From NCBI GenBank assembly GCA_030849065.1, contig JASAON010001616.1, forward strand, positions 37,382 to 101,381: a stretch of 64,000 nt of DNA, given 5' to 3'. A model generated the notes under the pieces. That model made no database searches. It saw nothing but the letters and a program-made list of their open reading frames with translations, and was not told where the DNA came from. A program made the position numbers and the translations under genes. Shown here piece after piece: positions 17,996-27,719 of this stretch (position 1 is the first letter of the stretch; each line of letters opens with the position of its first letter). The stretch is from Jaenimonas drosophilae. Lineage: Eukaryota > Euglenozoa > Kinetoplastea > Trypanosomatida > Trypanosomatidae.

Positions 17996-20389
17996 TCACA
18001 GCATCCATGGGCAGTCTGAGAGTAGGGCTGGAACAAGGTAGCCCTCACGCTTCATGCGGCGCACATCCAGCTTCACCACGGCAGAGCTCTTGGCCTCGTC
18101 CTCAGCCGTTGGAATGCGGTACTTTGCCACTAACGTCTTAAGAGGAGACTTGAGCACCTCCACATTGGGTGGCCGCACTTCGTTCTTGGCGCCACGTGCC
18201 GTCGTGGACTCCTGCCCACTCAGCGGTCGTCCCACCTCTAGAGAGGATTGAGATGCCCCCAATTCCGGTTCCGTCGTGTTGGCATCGTTTGTCCAGTCAT
18301 GAATCTCCACCCCCAACTGATCGAGCATCGCCACATACTGTGAAAACACAACCTCAATCAGCAGAAGTGATGGTACACCTGTTGGAAGAGGATGGAGCCG
18401 CGGTAAGGTGCCGCTGCCACCTCCACCATGAGATGAGGCATCGAGGTTTGCATGACTCGACATGGATCGCCCCAACCACTTAACCAGCCGACGTCGAAGC
18501 GTGGTGCAGTTGCCCAGCTTTGAGCGTAGGAGGAGGAAGTGTGGGTAGAGGAAGAGGGCAAGCGCGATGCGCTGGTTGTGATCGAAAAACTTCTCGCTTG
18601 GCTGGTGCAGGTTTGCGGCGTCCACTCGACGGAGTGAGCGAATGCCTGGAACACCTCCTGCCGCATGTGGTGCCTGGCCAGAGAGCCGACCACCCGCCGT
18701 GGCCGTGGCCGCAGCAGCTGAGGAGTGAAACACACCAGTGGTGATGGCCGTGACCAGTCGCTGCATGAGGTCTTCGCAATCACTCGGCTGAGCGAGTGCC
18801 ACACTGGGGGCGATGTAGGAGAGGTAGCTGGAGCGGGGGAGTGTTTGCAAATGAAAGCTCACGAGGAGGTCCCACCAGTCGGGAAGGAAGGTGAGATCGG
18901 TGCAGAGCTCCTTTTGATGACGCATATCCAAGGCAAGACGGGCGTACGTCAAGGCGCAGCAATCACGTAGGATGTTGGCGTAGTTCCAGGAGCTCTCTCG
19001 AATCTGCTCTGTCATGCTCAAGCCCACCGATGGGATGTAGGTGGAGGCGAAGGAGCTCCCATCATGGGAAGAGGGCGAGGCGGCAGAACTCGGGAAGGAT
19101 GAAAAGGAAGACGCACGGCCCCTCATGGAGGTTGGGCTAAAAGGCATGTTCTCCCTCGTCAGCATCGCCTCTGTCTTCTCCAGTGAGAGCTCTACATTGC
19201 GCAGTTGCTTGAGTAGGAAGTTAAGAAGTTCCAAACGACAGGCAAGCAGCTTGTTTGCGGTGGTACCTTGATCAGCCGAGGAGAGGGGAGGGGAGGATTT
19301 GGCCACCCGCGTCAGTGCTGTGTGGGGCATTTCCGACAGTGGAGCAGAGCGGTTCACCTGCACCACCAAGGCATAGGCGTGTGTGAGGCACTGATTCACC
19401 TCCGCCGACTCACGTAACTTCTCCTCCGCAACACCGCGGGTGCCTCCACTCGCGCTGATTGGCGGTATCTGATTCTCAAGCGCCATGAAGAGAATCATGG
19501 CGGTGCTGGAGAGGTGGTGATGGCGGATGGGCCAGCGCGGCTTGGGCATCAACCCCGCCACACACTTTTCCAGCAGCTCCACCACGTAGAATGAACCGTA
19601 GTGGGTAGCAATTTCATTGAAGAGGCGAATCACCCCATCACAGGGAACCACTCGTTGCGCTCCATCCTGGATGATTGGAAGTACGTGGAAAACCTTCATC
19701 ATCACCTCGAGGACGCCCGTGAGTGTTGCGTGCGAGATGCGCCGAGTGGGCCTCATGGGCTGCACGAGAACACGACAGACCTTCTCGAAGGCCTGTTGCA
19801 GTGGCAGACTCCAACGTGATGTATGTTCAACTGCCGTAGATGTTGCTGACGCAGATGTGGCTCGTGCAGCATCTGGGTAGAGGGATGCATCACTATGGGA
19901 TGCAGTCGTTGTGGTGTGCTCGACCGAGCCATCCTCAGGTGCTCGAAGCACGTGAAGATGAGAGTCAGCCGGCAGCAGTCCTGTGCGTTGGGCAAAGGCG
20001 GTGGAGTCCACCAAGCGCTCCCACGGCATTGTTCGCAGTACCTCGATCACTAAATGTTTCAGCTCCTCCACATTGGGAAGTGCGTAATTGATGGGTTCCG
20101 TGCCAAAGCCGACTCTGCTCTCCACTGGGCTCAGCATTGGTGATGTACTCTGTTGAGGTGTCAGAGCCGCACCAAGAAGACTTGCAGCCTCTGTGAGCCA
20201 CTCGAGCAAATCGCGTTCCTTCATTTCAGGAAGGCTAGTCTGCTCAAGAATTGCTGCCCAGATTTCCGCTGGAAGCGGAGGTAAGTCACCATGTGGTCGC
20301 AGTACTGTGGCAGGTTGGTCATTATTGATGGATGGTGGAGAACGGCCGCGCTTTCCACGGCTGCCGATAGCCGATGTACTCGAATGCAT
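17996..20389 (-). CDS. Hypothetical protein, 797 residues, helical, with basic N-terminus
   Basis: I do not recognise this protein. The first 25 residues include R-G-K-R-G-R, a possible nuclear signal. Residues 38-80 look like a small helical domain (L-P-A-E-I-W-A-A-I-L-E). The rest alternates predicted helices, such as those containing V-E-L-L-E-K-C-V-A-G-L and A-Y-A-L-V-V-Q-V-N, with Ser/Ala/Gly-rich linkers at about 155-190, 420-450 and 555-580. No transmembrane segment, cysteine cluster or catalytic motif stands out. A helical-repeat scaffold of nuclear function is possible, but that is only a guess. The coding status is firm: it is a 2.4-kb frame with normal amino-acid composition and an ATG at 20389, set well in the gene array. 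Confidence 0.8.
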   Translation of the reverse strand: MHSSTSAIGSRGKRGRSPPSINNDQPATVLRPHGDLPPLPAEIWAAILEQTSLPEMKERDLLEWLTEAASLLGAALTPQQSTSPMLSPVESRVGFGTEPINYALPNVEELKHLVIEVLRTMPWERLVDSTAFAQRTGLLPADSHLHVLRAPEDGSVEHTTTTASHSDASLYPDAARATSASATSTAVEHTSRWSLPLQQAFEKVCRVLVQPMRPTRRISHATLTGVLEVMMKVFHVLPIIQDGAQRVVPCDGVIRLFNEIATHYGSFYVVELLEKCVAGLMPKPRWPIRHHHLSSTAMILFMALENQIPPISASGGTRGVAEEKLRESAEVNQCLTHAYALVVQVNRSAPLSEMPHTALTRVAKSSPPLSSADQGTTANKLLACRLELLNFLLKQLRNVELSLEKTEAMLTRENMPFSPTSMRGRASSFSSFPSSAASPSSHDGSSFASTYIPSVGLSMTEQIRESSWNYANILRDCCALTYARLALDMRHQKELCTDLTFLPDWWDLLVSFHLQTLPRSSYLSYIAPSVALAQPSDCEDLMQRLVTAITTGVFHSSAAAATATAGGRLSGQAPHAAGGVPGIRSLRRVDAANLHQPSEKFFDHNQRIALALFLYPHFLLLRSKLGNCTTLRRRLVKWLGRSMSSHANLDASSHGGGGSGTLPRLHPLPTGVPSLLLIEVVFSQYVAMLDQLGVEIHDWTNDANTTEPELGASQSSLEVGRPLSGQESTTARGAKNEVRPPNVEVLKSPLKTLVAKYRIPTAEDEAKSSAVVKLDVRRMKREGYLVPALLSDCPWML

Positions 20390-20755
20390 GGAAAGTGGCT
20401 AGTGTTGTGATTGTTTATGTGTGTGTTTGTTATGAATAATTACCCCAATGTGAAGACGTTTGCCGGGAAATACCTCTCGTTGTGTTCCGATTCACTCAAC
20501 ACGCCGCACGTGTGAGTAGGCTACATTAGGGAAGTGTCATGAACATAAAGACATAAGATTTTTAAAAGGGAGCAATGATGATTAGCCACACAGGGTACCA
20601 CTCATAACAGAAGACCGTGAAACACAAGGAAACAGGAATGGCCAACCCTGAACGTTCAACAGCAGATGGAGCAGAAAACCAAGATAAAGCAACAGAGAAA
20701 TAGGAGAATCTTGCTTCATCTCAATAAGAGTGAAGTAGAGGAACCTCTTATTTCA
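20390..20755. other. Intergenic spacer
   Basis: This 366-nt spacer lies between two unrecognised genes. It is A-rich on the plus strand near 20550-20710. Nothing else was seen. Confidence 0.5.
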
Positions 20756-21976
20756 CTAACAATGCTCACGAGCGCGTAATCGCGCGTGGGTATGTACGGC
20801 ATCTAGAATAAAGAAGAGTAAGTCGTTTGCACTCTCAAGTACACGAACTCTTCCCTTGACGCAACATTTCAAAATGGGAGGCTTCGGTATTGCAGGACCA
20901 GTCACCGTGTCGGTCGTGTTCCCCACACGCCGGCGCTTGATTGGCTGAGTTTCCTCATCGAATTGCCCCGCGCCACAGCCATCCTGTTCCGGAGCGTCGT
21001 GCCCGCGTTGCCACCCTGCTGCACTGTGGCCAACCTTTTGTAGCACGTAAGCCTGCGCAGCAGATGCATCGGTGAAGTGCTTGGTTCCTTGAGGAAGTGG
21101 ATGGCCAAGACCAAAGTCGTCGAGCTCTGACAATCGCAGAGGCACCTCCGCTCCGGGCAATAGAATCCACTGCCCGTCACCAGAAGTGCTTCGAGAAGCT
21201 GATGGAAGGTCACTCGCGTCATTCTTCGTGGATCCATGCGCCAGTGTTTGGCAGCCTCCATCGGGGGTAAAGAAGGCGGAGTATTGTGGCATCAGACGCT
21301 CCACTTGTCGGAATGCACGTGGTTCCACATCAGAGAATACGAGGCGTCCAGTACACACCACGTAATCACCTACACGTATATCACAGTCATTGGTATCTGA
21401 GTCATCGTCATTCCAAAGCTGGGTCGCCACATCACCCCCAGCTTCTTCTGGAGCATCTGCCTGACCAAAGACACTACCAAGGCTACGAGTATCTGCACCC
21501 ATTCCATGCAGGAGTGCAAGCATCCCCGTGGTGTCGGAGATGATGACAGCCATTACATTCTGACAACCACCATGAACGTGGCTAGGGAGGGGCTCACAGC
21601 AAAGAACCCGACCAGAAACTCGAACAGAGCCACACGGCAGTCCATCCAGGATCACGGTGGAGATGCCGGTTCGCAGGCTCTCAGAGGTTGCAGCCGCACC
21701 ACATCTCCGCGAACATGACAACGAAGATGAAGAGTCATCAACGACACGTGAATCCAGATGAGATGCGCATGTTTGAGCTGAGGCAACTCGTCCATGGCAC
21801 ACTTGAAGCAGCTGAGCTATCAATACCGGTCGTGGGGGTAGTGTGAGCTGACGACTGGGTGACTGCGATGCAGTGGCAATGGAGGAAGTTGCATGAAGAG
21901 GAGTCTTGGCCCTACAATGTACTTCTTCGTTCTGCAAGTGGTACGTACTGAGAAAGGCATATGCAGCGCTCTTCAT
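20756..21976 (-). CDS. Hypothetical protein with OB-fold-like segment
   Basis: The protein has 406 residues from the ATG at 21976. The open frame reaches 22045, but its first codon is TTG and directly follows a stop. Residues from about 110 to 245 suggest an OB-fold: G-S-V-R-V-S-G-R-V-L, then V-M-A-V-I-I-S-D-T-T-G-M-L-A-L-L, then I-R-V-G-D-Y-V-V-C-T-G-R-L-V. The sequence resembles the strand pattern of RPA2-, RMI- or Ten1-like single-strand DNA binders. An acidic insert (D-D-D-S-D) separates strands. A basic K-R-R-R lies near residue 360, and the end (G-R-V-R-V-L) may be a last strand or a second domain. The function is not established. Confidence 0.65.
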   Translation of the reverse strand: MKSAAYAFLSTYHLQNEEVHCRAKTPLHATSSIATASQSPSRQLTLPPRPVLIAQLLQVCHGRVASAQTCASHLDSRVVDDSSSSLSCSRRCGAAATSESLRTGISTVILDGLPCGSVRVSGRVLCCEPLPSHVHGGCQNVMAVIISDTTGMLALLHGMGADTRSLGSVFGQADAPEEAGGDVATQLWNDDDSDTNDCDIRVGDYVVCTGRLVFSDVEPRAFRQVERLMPQYSAFFTPDGGCQTLAHGSTKNDASDLPSASRSTSGDGQWILLPGAEVPLRLSELDDFGLGHPLPQGTKHFTDASAAQAYVLQKVGHSAAGWQRGHDAPEQDGCGAGQFDEETQPIKRRRVGNTTDTVTGPAIPKPPILKCCVKGRVRVLESANDLLFFILDAVHTHARLRAREHC

Positions 21977-24900
21977 GGATGAGAGGAAATCATGCGTATA
22001 TCCTACACAAAGATGTGATTGCAAAACTAATACCTCAAACGACAATCAGTAAGAGAATGTGGAAATTGGCAGGTGTCAAGAACAGAGTCATTTGCTCAAC
22101 ATGAGTACTACCCAGACCGTCGGGTCCAGCCCTCCCAATAAGACCTCTGCTAACTTCTCCATTGTTGGCTCAAGTCATTCAGCCCCACACTTCTTGCAGC
22201 ACAATGAGGTGCAGGATGAGATGATAGGTGAACGTAGGAAAACAAAGATGACATAAGTATGCGAAGAAGCGTTCTTCTGATAGATGGGAAAGAACAATGA
22301 CTTTGTGTGTGTGCTTGTGTGCTGTGGGGAGTGGGGAGAGGAGTATGTGGGAGCTTGTATCAGCTGCATCGCACCCGTTCCGGCAAAGCGTATGGAAGAG
22401 TATCAACAAGCAAAAAAAAAAGAAGATATGAGCTGATCAAAACCCAATAGCAGACAGCTCGGTCCCTCGCGCGAACAAATTAGAAAACAACGACACTGAA
22501 GGGGAGAAATGAACAAAAAGACACCAGAACAACAAGCCACGTGGACGGGCTACGTCGTGTATCACACACCTCAAACTGACCACACTTCCACCACCTGAAG
22601 ATGGCGCCACCAACTGCTGTGGTGAGACGGTCAAGGTAGGGCACAGAGAGAGGGAGGGAAGATCACAGACCATCTCAAACGATGGACCACGAGTGGATTG
22701 CGTACTCCCAATTTAGGGGATTCACCAACGCTTTCACCACAAATCAATCGTCCGTCGTGGGTATAGACAATTGGAACGACGAAATGTGCGCGCGCTGGAA
22801 GAATCAACCAACTTGATGGAACCACGCAGTATCACCACACGCAAAAAGAAGAAAAAAGATATCGTCGCACAGAAACAAGCACTACGGGGGGGGTGGGAGT
22901 GAGTGTGTGTGTAGAGAGAGAGGAGGAACAAAAGATAGCCACGCAAAAAGATCTAACAGTCGCTATCTATCCTTCGCCCACAACACCACTGTGAAGGATG
23001 GAGATAGAACACCGTTATGGTTCTGTGTAGCCGAGCGAGTATGGTGATACTCTTTGAAGGCTGCTTTCATCATCAGAGATAGCTCAGCGATTACTCATCT
23101 CACAAATCCACTAGCGCCTCTGGTCTGTTATTAGTTGGCTATTTCTGCGTCACTGGAAGTGGTATTCCGGCAGAGGGAAGAAGCAATGAACACAAAACAA
23201 AAGAATTTGATAGGCGGGCATCGTTGTAGATATGAACAGCGGTCACGACACGATAGAACGAAGAAAAATAAATGAAAAGGGCAATGAAATCAATAGAATG
23301 ATAGCGACAAATCAGAAGTGAGGATACAAGGCATCATCCTCATCCCAAACAAGAACAAAAGTTAGTTGATTGCTGCTTGTTTTTTTTTTGCGTGTGTGTG
23401 GGGGGAGGGGTGTACGGCAGTGAGGAACAACCAAGATAACTGGAACAAACGATCACATGACATGAGAAGTGCTTGCAGAGGGCAGTGCAGAAATCAGTGG
23501 ATAATGCGCAAGGACATGTCATAGGCTCCAAAAAAAAAAGCAAAAGGCGAACAACGTTGTCGGTCGTAGCTTCGGCAGAACGCGACCCACTAGCCAACAC
23601 ATCAATGGAAAATGAAGAACCACTATCACAGCTCCTGGTCACTGCACAACACCCGTTCACTCCGACACACAAAGAGAAACAGATAGAAGAAGGGAGGAAA
23701 ACCACACCACCACAGAAACAGGAGCTAGAGGACAAGCAAACTACTTCACTGAGAAAGAAATTGACCATCTGCGCACGTGTGTTTGTGTATGCACCTTCGC
23801 CAGTGCTCCTCACTTAATATACGCGCTCCATGGGTCAAGATTGGTGTGACGATGATGTCAACGCATTGCCCAGGAACACCTAACATCGCCACCGTAGATG
23901 AAAAAAACTAGTACTTTGTTTCATTTCTTCTGTTGCTTCGGTATGACGCGCTTACACACCTCGCACAGAGTTGAGGCGAAACGCATAACACAACCAATCC
24001 CAAAGGAAAGAAAGAGAGGTAGAAACCAAATAGGATGACTAAGACTATGGTACCCCGGAATGAAATCGATGCGGCGGCAGCAACGGCCCACTACCTCCGA
24101 GAAGAGAGTGCTGCGTGTCTGAGCAACGGTATGGCAAAATAACAACAAGGTAGAAGATACGAATCAAAACAAAAAACCCCGATGCGAGCGGGTAATGGGA
24201 GAGTCAGAGAATGAAAGGGTGAGGTAGGGCAAGCGGAATCCAGGTTGCTCTCTATTGGAACATCTTTTCTTGGATTACCACTGTCAGTGCACTCCTCGGA
24301 AACCACTGCTCGCATTGGCCAGCGGAGCAACAACGCTGGAAGCACACAAGGAACCTGGGGGAAAACAACAACAGCAACAACAACAACGAATAGGATGATA
24401 TCCCTTGATGTAGCAAAACCCAGAAAGGCAGAAATGGGCATAAGAAAGATGGAAGAGTATAAAAATCTGACAGCGGAGAAAGGTGAAAACAAAGAGATAG
24501 ATTGATGGTCGCTATAGATTGGGCCCCCATCCATCTTCGGAACCTGTGGTGTTTTCTCACTCATAAAAATGGAAGTACGAAAACACACAGTCTGAGAAGA
24601 CGAAATGAGGAATTCCAAAAGTGTTGTGAGAGTTGATCGTGATATAACAACGGCGGGGAGAATCAAGGATAGAAAACGAACAAGATACCCTTACATATAC
24701 ATTTTTTTGGTTGTGTGTTTAATAGAGGAAGGAAAGTGAAGAACATCGGGGTGTAAACCACTTCTTCATGGTGTGGGGGAGGGAAAGTGAGTTGAAGAGG
24801 AATGCCTTTGCCGGCTCGCTCTTTCAGACCCAGTTAGGGCCCCTCTCAATAACTGAAGAATCTACTGCGATTCGTTTGCGCCGGAGTGAAGACAGGTAGA

Positions 24901-25044
24901 AACAACGGTAACGAGGAAGGAAAGAAAGAAAGAGAGAGAGGTATCAATGACCGCTACGCCCCAACAACAATATCGACCACGCGGAAGGGAAAGACGACTC
25001 CATCGTACACAACAAACCGTACTTCACGCCGACACAGCAGCGGT
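21977..25044. other. Three-kilobase spacer without recognisable genes
   Basis: This 3068-nt region separates the CK1 kinase stop from the next start. Open frames on both strands are short, low in complexity and rich in Ser/Leu/Phe on the minus strand because of T-rich DNA. The longest minus frame (24091-24666) has no convincing start. Features visible are A-runs at about 22410-22420 and 23531-23541, a T-run at 23379-23388, and a CAA-type triplet repeat at 24363-24389. I saw no tRNA-like B box. The simplest reading is a very long CK1 3' UTR plus the 5' region of the OB-fold-like gene. Small RNAs cannot be excluded. Confidence 0.5.
24363..24389. repeat. CAA/ACA triplet microsatellite
   Basis: This is a short imperfect run of ACA/CAA triplets on the plus strand (TTG/TGT on the transcribed strand). 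It lies in the presumed 3' UTR of the CK1 kinase. Confidence 0.7.
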
Positions 25045-26460
25045 CTAGTCCTTGTCTCCAATGCTCTGGATGTTAGACAAGATACCGCTTCCAGAGAGAA
25101 TGCCTTGACCACCCGCGGTGCTGGTGATGGGTGACCCGAGCTGGGGAGAGCTCACCACGGGAGAGATGACGGGCTTTGGTGGCAAAGGACCATCTCCACT
25201 GGAGTTGATCGGGGGGAAGTCACCACATGCCACGTGCTGCACCACCTGGCCGCTGGCGTTGTTTACGAGCTGGGTGTTTTCCATACGATAGCCAATGGGT
25301 ACAGGCTGGGGAGGTACATAGCGGAAGGTCTGGCCCACGGGTGGCGGATAGTTAAGTGGGGGTTGACGGGTATTGTCGTCGTTCGCCTGAATCGGCAGAG
25401 GGCAGAAGTTAGGGGCATTCGCAGCCGCGGGTTGAGGGAACTGGGGTGGTGGCATGGGAGCTGGCACCTGCACCGCATGTGGCTCACGTGCCAGCCAGTC
25501 AAAATCGTTTTCTAGCTGCTCCGCTGGAGTAAATTGGTCATCTAGGGCAGACATGAGTCGAACACGGCACATCTCATACTGTGGGGTTTCATTGTAGCTC
25601 ATGTTCCTGGCGTAGTAGAGAATATCACTGAACTGCTGAGGGCACTTGGCGCAGATATCCGCCGGTGAGAGTCTCGCCTTTAGCTCTGCCATCTTCTGTT
25701 CCTTCTCACGACGATTGCGAATCTGCAGCCCAGTCCACGGAAGGCACCCACGGTAGAGGTAGATGAGAACGTAGACCAACTGCTCCAAGTCATCTCGTCG
25801 GCTCTGGGAGAAGCCCTGGTGTGTGCGGAGTGACGCATAGCGGGAGGTACCAACAAAGGCCTTTTTGCTCTGCATTTCACGGTGTTTTTGGTCAGGTGTA
25901 ATGTATCGGCAGCTGAGGCCAAAATCGACCAGGTAAATGCGCTTAGAGGTCTCGGGGGTACGGCCAGTGACGAAGTTATCCGGTTTGAGGTCGCGATGCA
26001 GATAGCCCGACTGATGAACGAATTCAATGTGCTTCAGCATCTGAACACCCAACATGATGGTCGTCTTCAACGAGAAGCGACGGCCCGGGGCACGCTCGAG
26101 CAAATCCTCCAGAGATGAACCATGAAGAGCCATAATTAGCATGCGGAAGTCCCCCTCTTGACCAAAGTACTTGAGTGTTGCAATGGCCGCATGGCCGTCA
26201 GATGTACGGCAGCGTTGGATTTCCTGCATGACCCTCGCCTCATGAAACAAAAAGGAGGGAGATCCATCATTACGCTCTACCTTTACTGCAATAACTTCAT
26301 TGGTTTCAGTGTGTACGGCACGAAAGACCTCGCCAAAGCCTCCTTTACCCAACTGCTCAGTGAGAATAAATCGCTCCTGAAAAATGGATAGTGGGAGGCT
26401 TCCGAGCATGCAACGCGAGCTCTTGGCGTTGCGCTTGTCAGCCACCGGAACTGGGCTCAT
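25045..26460 (-). CDS. Casein kinase 1 family protein kinase with Pro/Gln-rich tail
   Basis: I take the ATG at 26460, giving 471 residues; the longer frame begins at a GTG. The kinase domain covers about residues 30-320: L-G-K-G-G-F-G-E-V (glycine loop), A-V-K-V-E (catalytic Lys), H-R-D-L-K-P-D-N-F (catalytic loop), V-D-F-G-L-S (DFG) and G-T-S-R-Y-A-S. CK1 kinases have that last motif in place of the usual A-P-E. S-R-R-D-D-L-E-Q-L is also a CK1 mark. From residue 335 on the chain is rich in Pro, Gln and Asn, probably disordered. CK1 enzymes phosphorylate acidic or primed Ser/Thr sites. Which trypanosomatid CK1 this is cannot be told; the long tail differs from the short housekeeping CK1. All catalytic residues are present. 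Confidence 0.9.
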   Translation of the reverse strand: MSPVPVADKRNAKSSRCMLGSLPLSIFQERFILTEQLGKGGFGEVFRAVHTETNEVIAVKVERNDGSPSFLFHEARVMQEIQRCRTSDGHAAIATLKYFGQEGDFRMLIMALHGSSLEDLLERAPGRRFSLKTTIMLGVQMLKHIEFVHQSGYLHRDLKPDNFVTGRTPETSKRIYLVDFGLSCRYITPDQKHREMQSKKAFVGTSRYASLRTHQGFSQSRRDDLEQLVYVLIYLYRGCLPWTGLQIRNRREKEQKMAELKARLSPADICAKCPQQFSDILYYARNMSYNETPQYEMCRVRLMSALDDQFTPAEQLENDFDWLAREPHAVQVPAPMPPPQFPQPAAANAPNFCPLPIQANDDNTRQPPLNYPPPVGQTFRYVPPQPVPIGYRMENTQLVNNASGQVVQHVACGDFPPINSSGDGPLPPKPVISPVVSSPQLGSPITSTAGGQGILSGSGILSNIQSIGDKD

Positions 26461-27719
26461 CGATAGAGGTAGTGATGAATAAGTGTGTGCGCGTGTGTGT
26501 GGAGGGGTGTCTGAGGTATCCACTCAAAAAGAAACAAATTACTAAAAAAGAATAATTGCCTGAGTCACGAGTAGATTTTCGGTTGACAACGAATAACTAC
26601 GTTTGTGGTAGGGTGCGGTAGTTGCCTCAACGGGGGCAAGTTAGGATCGGTCTGTTCGATATAATTGGTATGTATTACAGAACAAGATGATTTGATTTCG
26701 CAGTGTCTACAATCACCGTGAGAAGGAGAGCCCCCGTGGTACGTGATGACCTAAGCGGAGAGATATAGAACAAGGCTCCCTTGAGATGGGTGAACTGGAT
26801 GATAAAAAAAAAAAGAAACACGCGAAATCTTCCTGTTGATTGACCTGAGTGTGCAGCTCCCACGGAGTGCCGATGATTTATAGGAGCAGCACAAGGAACG
26901 AAGAAGGTGATGATCAGAAATGTAAGGAAAATCACCTAACAACAAGAATCAAATGATACGCCCTTCCACGAGCACGCAAGCACACTTCCGAGCACTAAAA
27001 AAAAAAAAAACAGAGAGGAAGATGTGCGAGAGGGATGTCACGCGGGGAAAACAAAAGGAAAACCGGAGATTGAATGGTGGTCAAGGCGGATGTGGTGGTA
27101 TAGCTCTTGAAAACGCCGACTAACCAAACACAAGAGTAGGATTCAAATACTCCGAAGAAAAGAAAAAAACAGGTATTACCAACTGAGGTGTGCTCAAGTC
27201 AACGCCAAGACGTGAATGCAGAGATAGACGTAAAGCTGTCTCTGCGGTCAATTCAGCGAAACACAAGCAAGTTGCTGCAGCTTATTTCTGGATGCGCTCG
27301 CGGTGAAAGTCCGAAGTCCAAAGATACGATCTTTATCAGCTGAGTTGAAAAAATGGTCACAGCAAACTGAAAATGCGGATTGTAAGGAGACCCTAGCAAG
27401 AACGTGCAGGAGCAGTTGTGGTATAAAATCTTCAACCTCGTGGTAAGGATTTGCAGAGTGTAGAGTCTACTATGAGGATTGTGTCCAGAAGAAAAAAAAC
27501 GTAATAAGATTGACAAGAACAGTTGACGAAGAGCTATGCACAGAGTCAATTGCTTAGCCATACTTCCAACGTAGCGGGATACCAAGGTTGGAGTGAATGT
27601 GAGTGAGAGTGTACAAGGTGATGTGTGAAGCGACGGCCCTCTTCCAGCAACTTCACCTACAGCAGTGGCAAAGGAATTCTAAACACCATGATCCTCACTC
27701 GGGGCGGTATAGGAGAGGA
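26461..27719. other. Intergenic spacer, 1.26 kb
   Basis: This spacer contains A-runs on the plus strand (T-runs on the transcribed strand) at 26804-26814 and 26997-27010. A T-rich acceptor region lies just upstream of the CK1 start (26525-26555). Minus-strand frames such as 27253-27585 look random. No RNA gene was seen. Confidence 0.5.

Noticed and set aside
24091..24666. Minus-strand frame of 191 codons with hydrophobic stretches
   Set aside because: Hydrophobicity follows from T-rich DNA. No plausible start or domain was found, and it lies in a presumed 3' UTR.
21977..25044. tRNA or 5S rRNA genes in the long spacers
   Set aside because: I looked for B-box-like GGTTCRA strings and cloverleaf-type stems and found none that held up.
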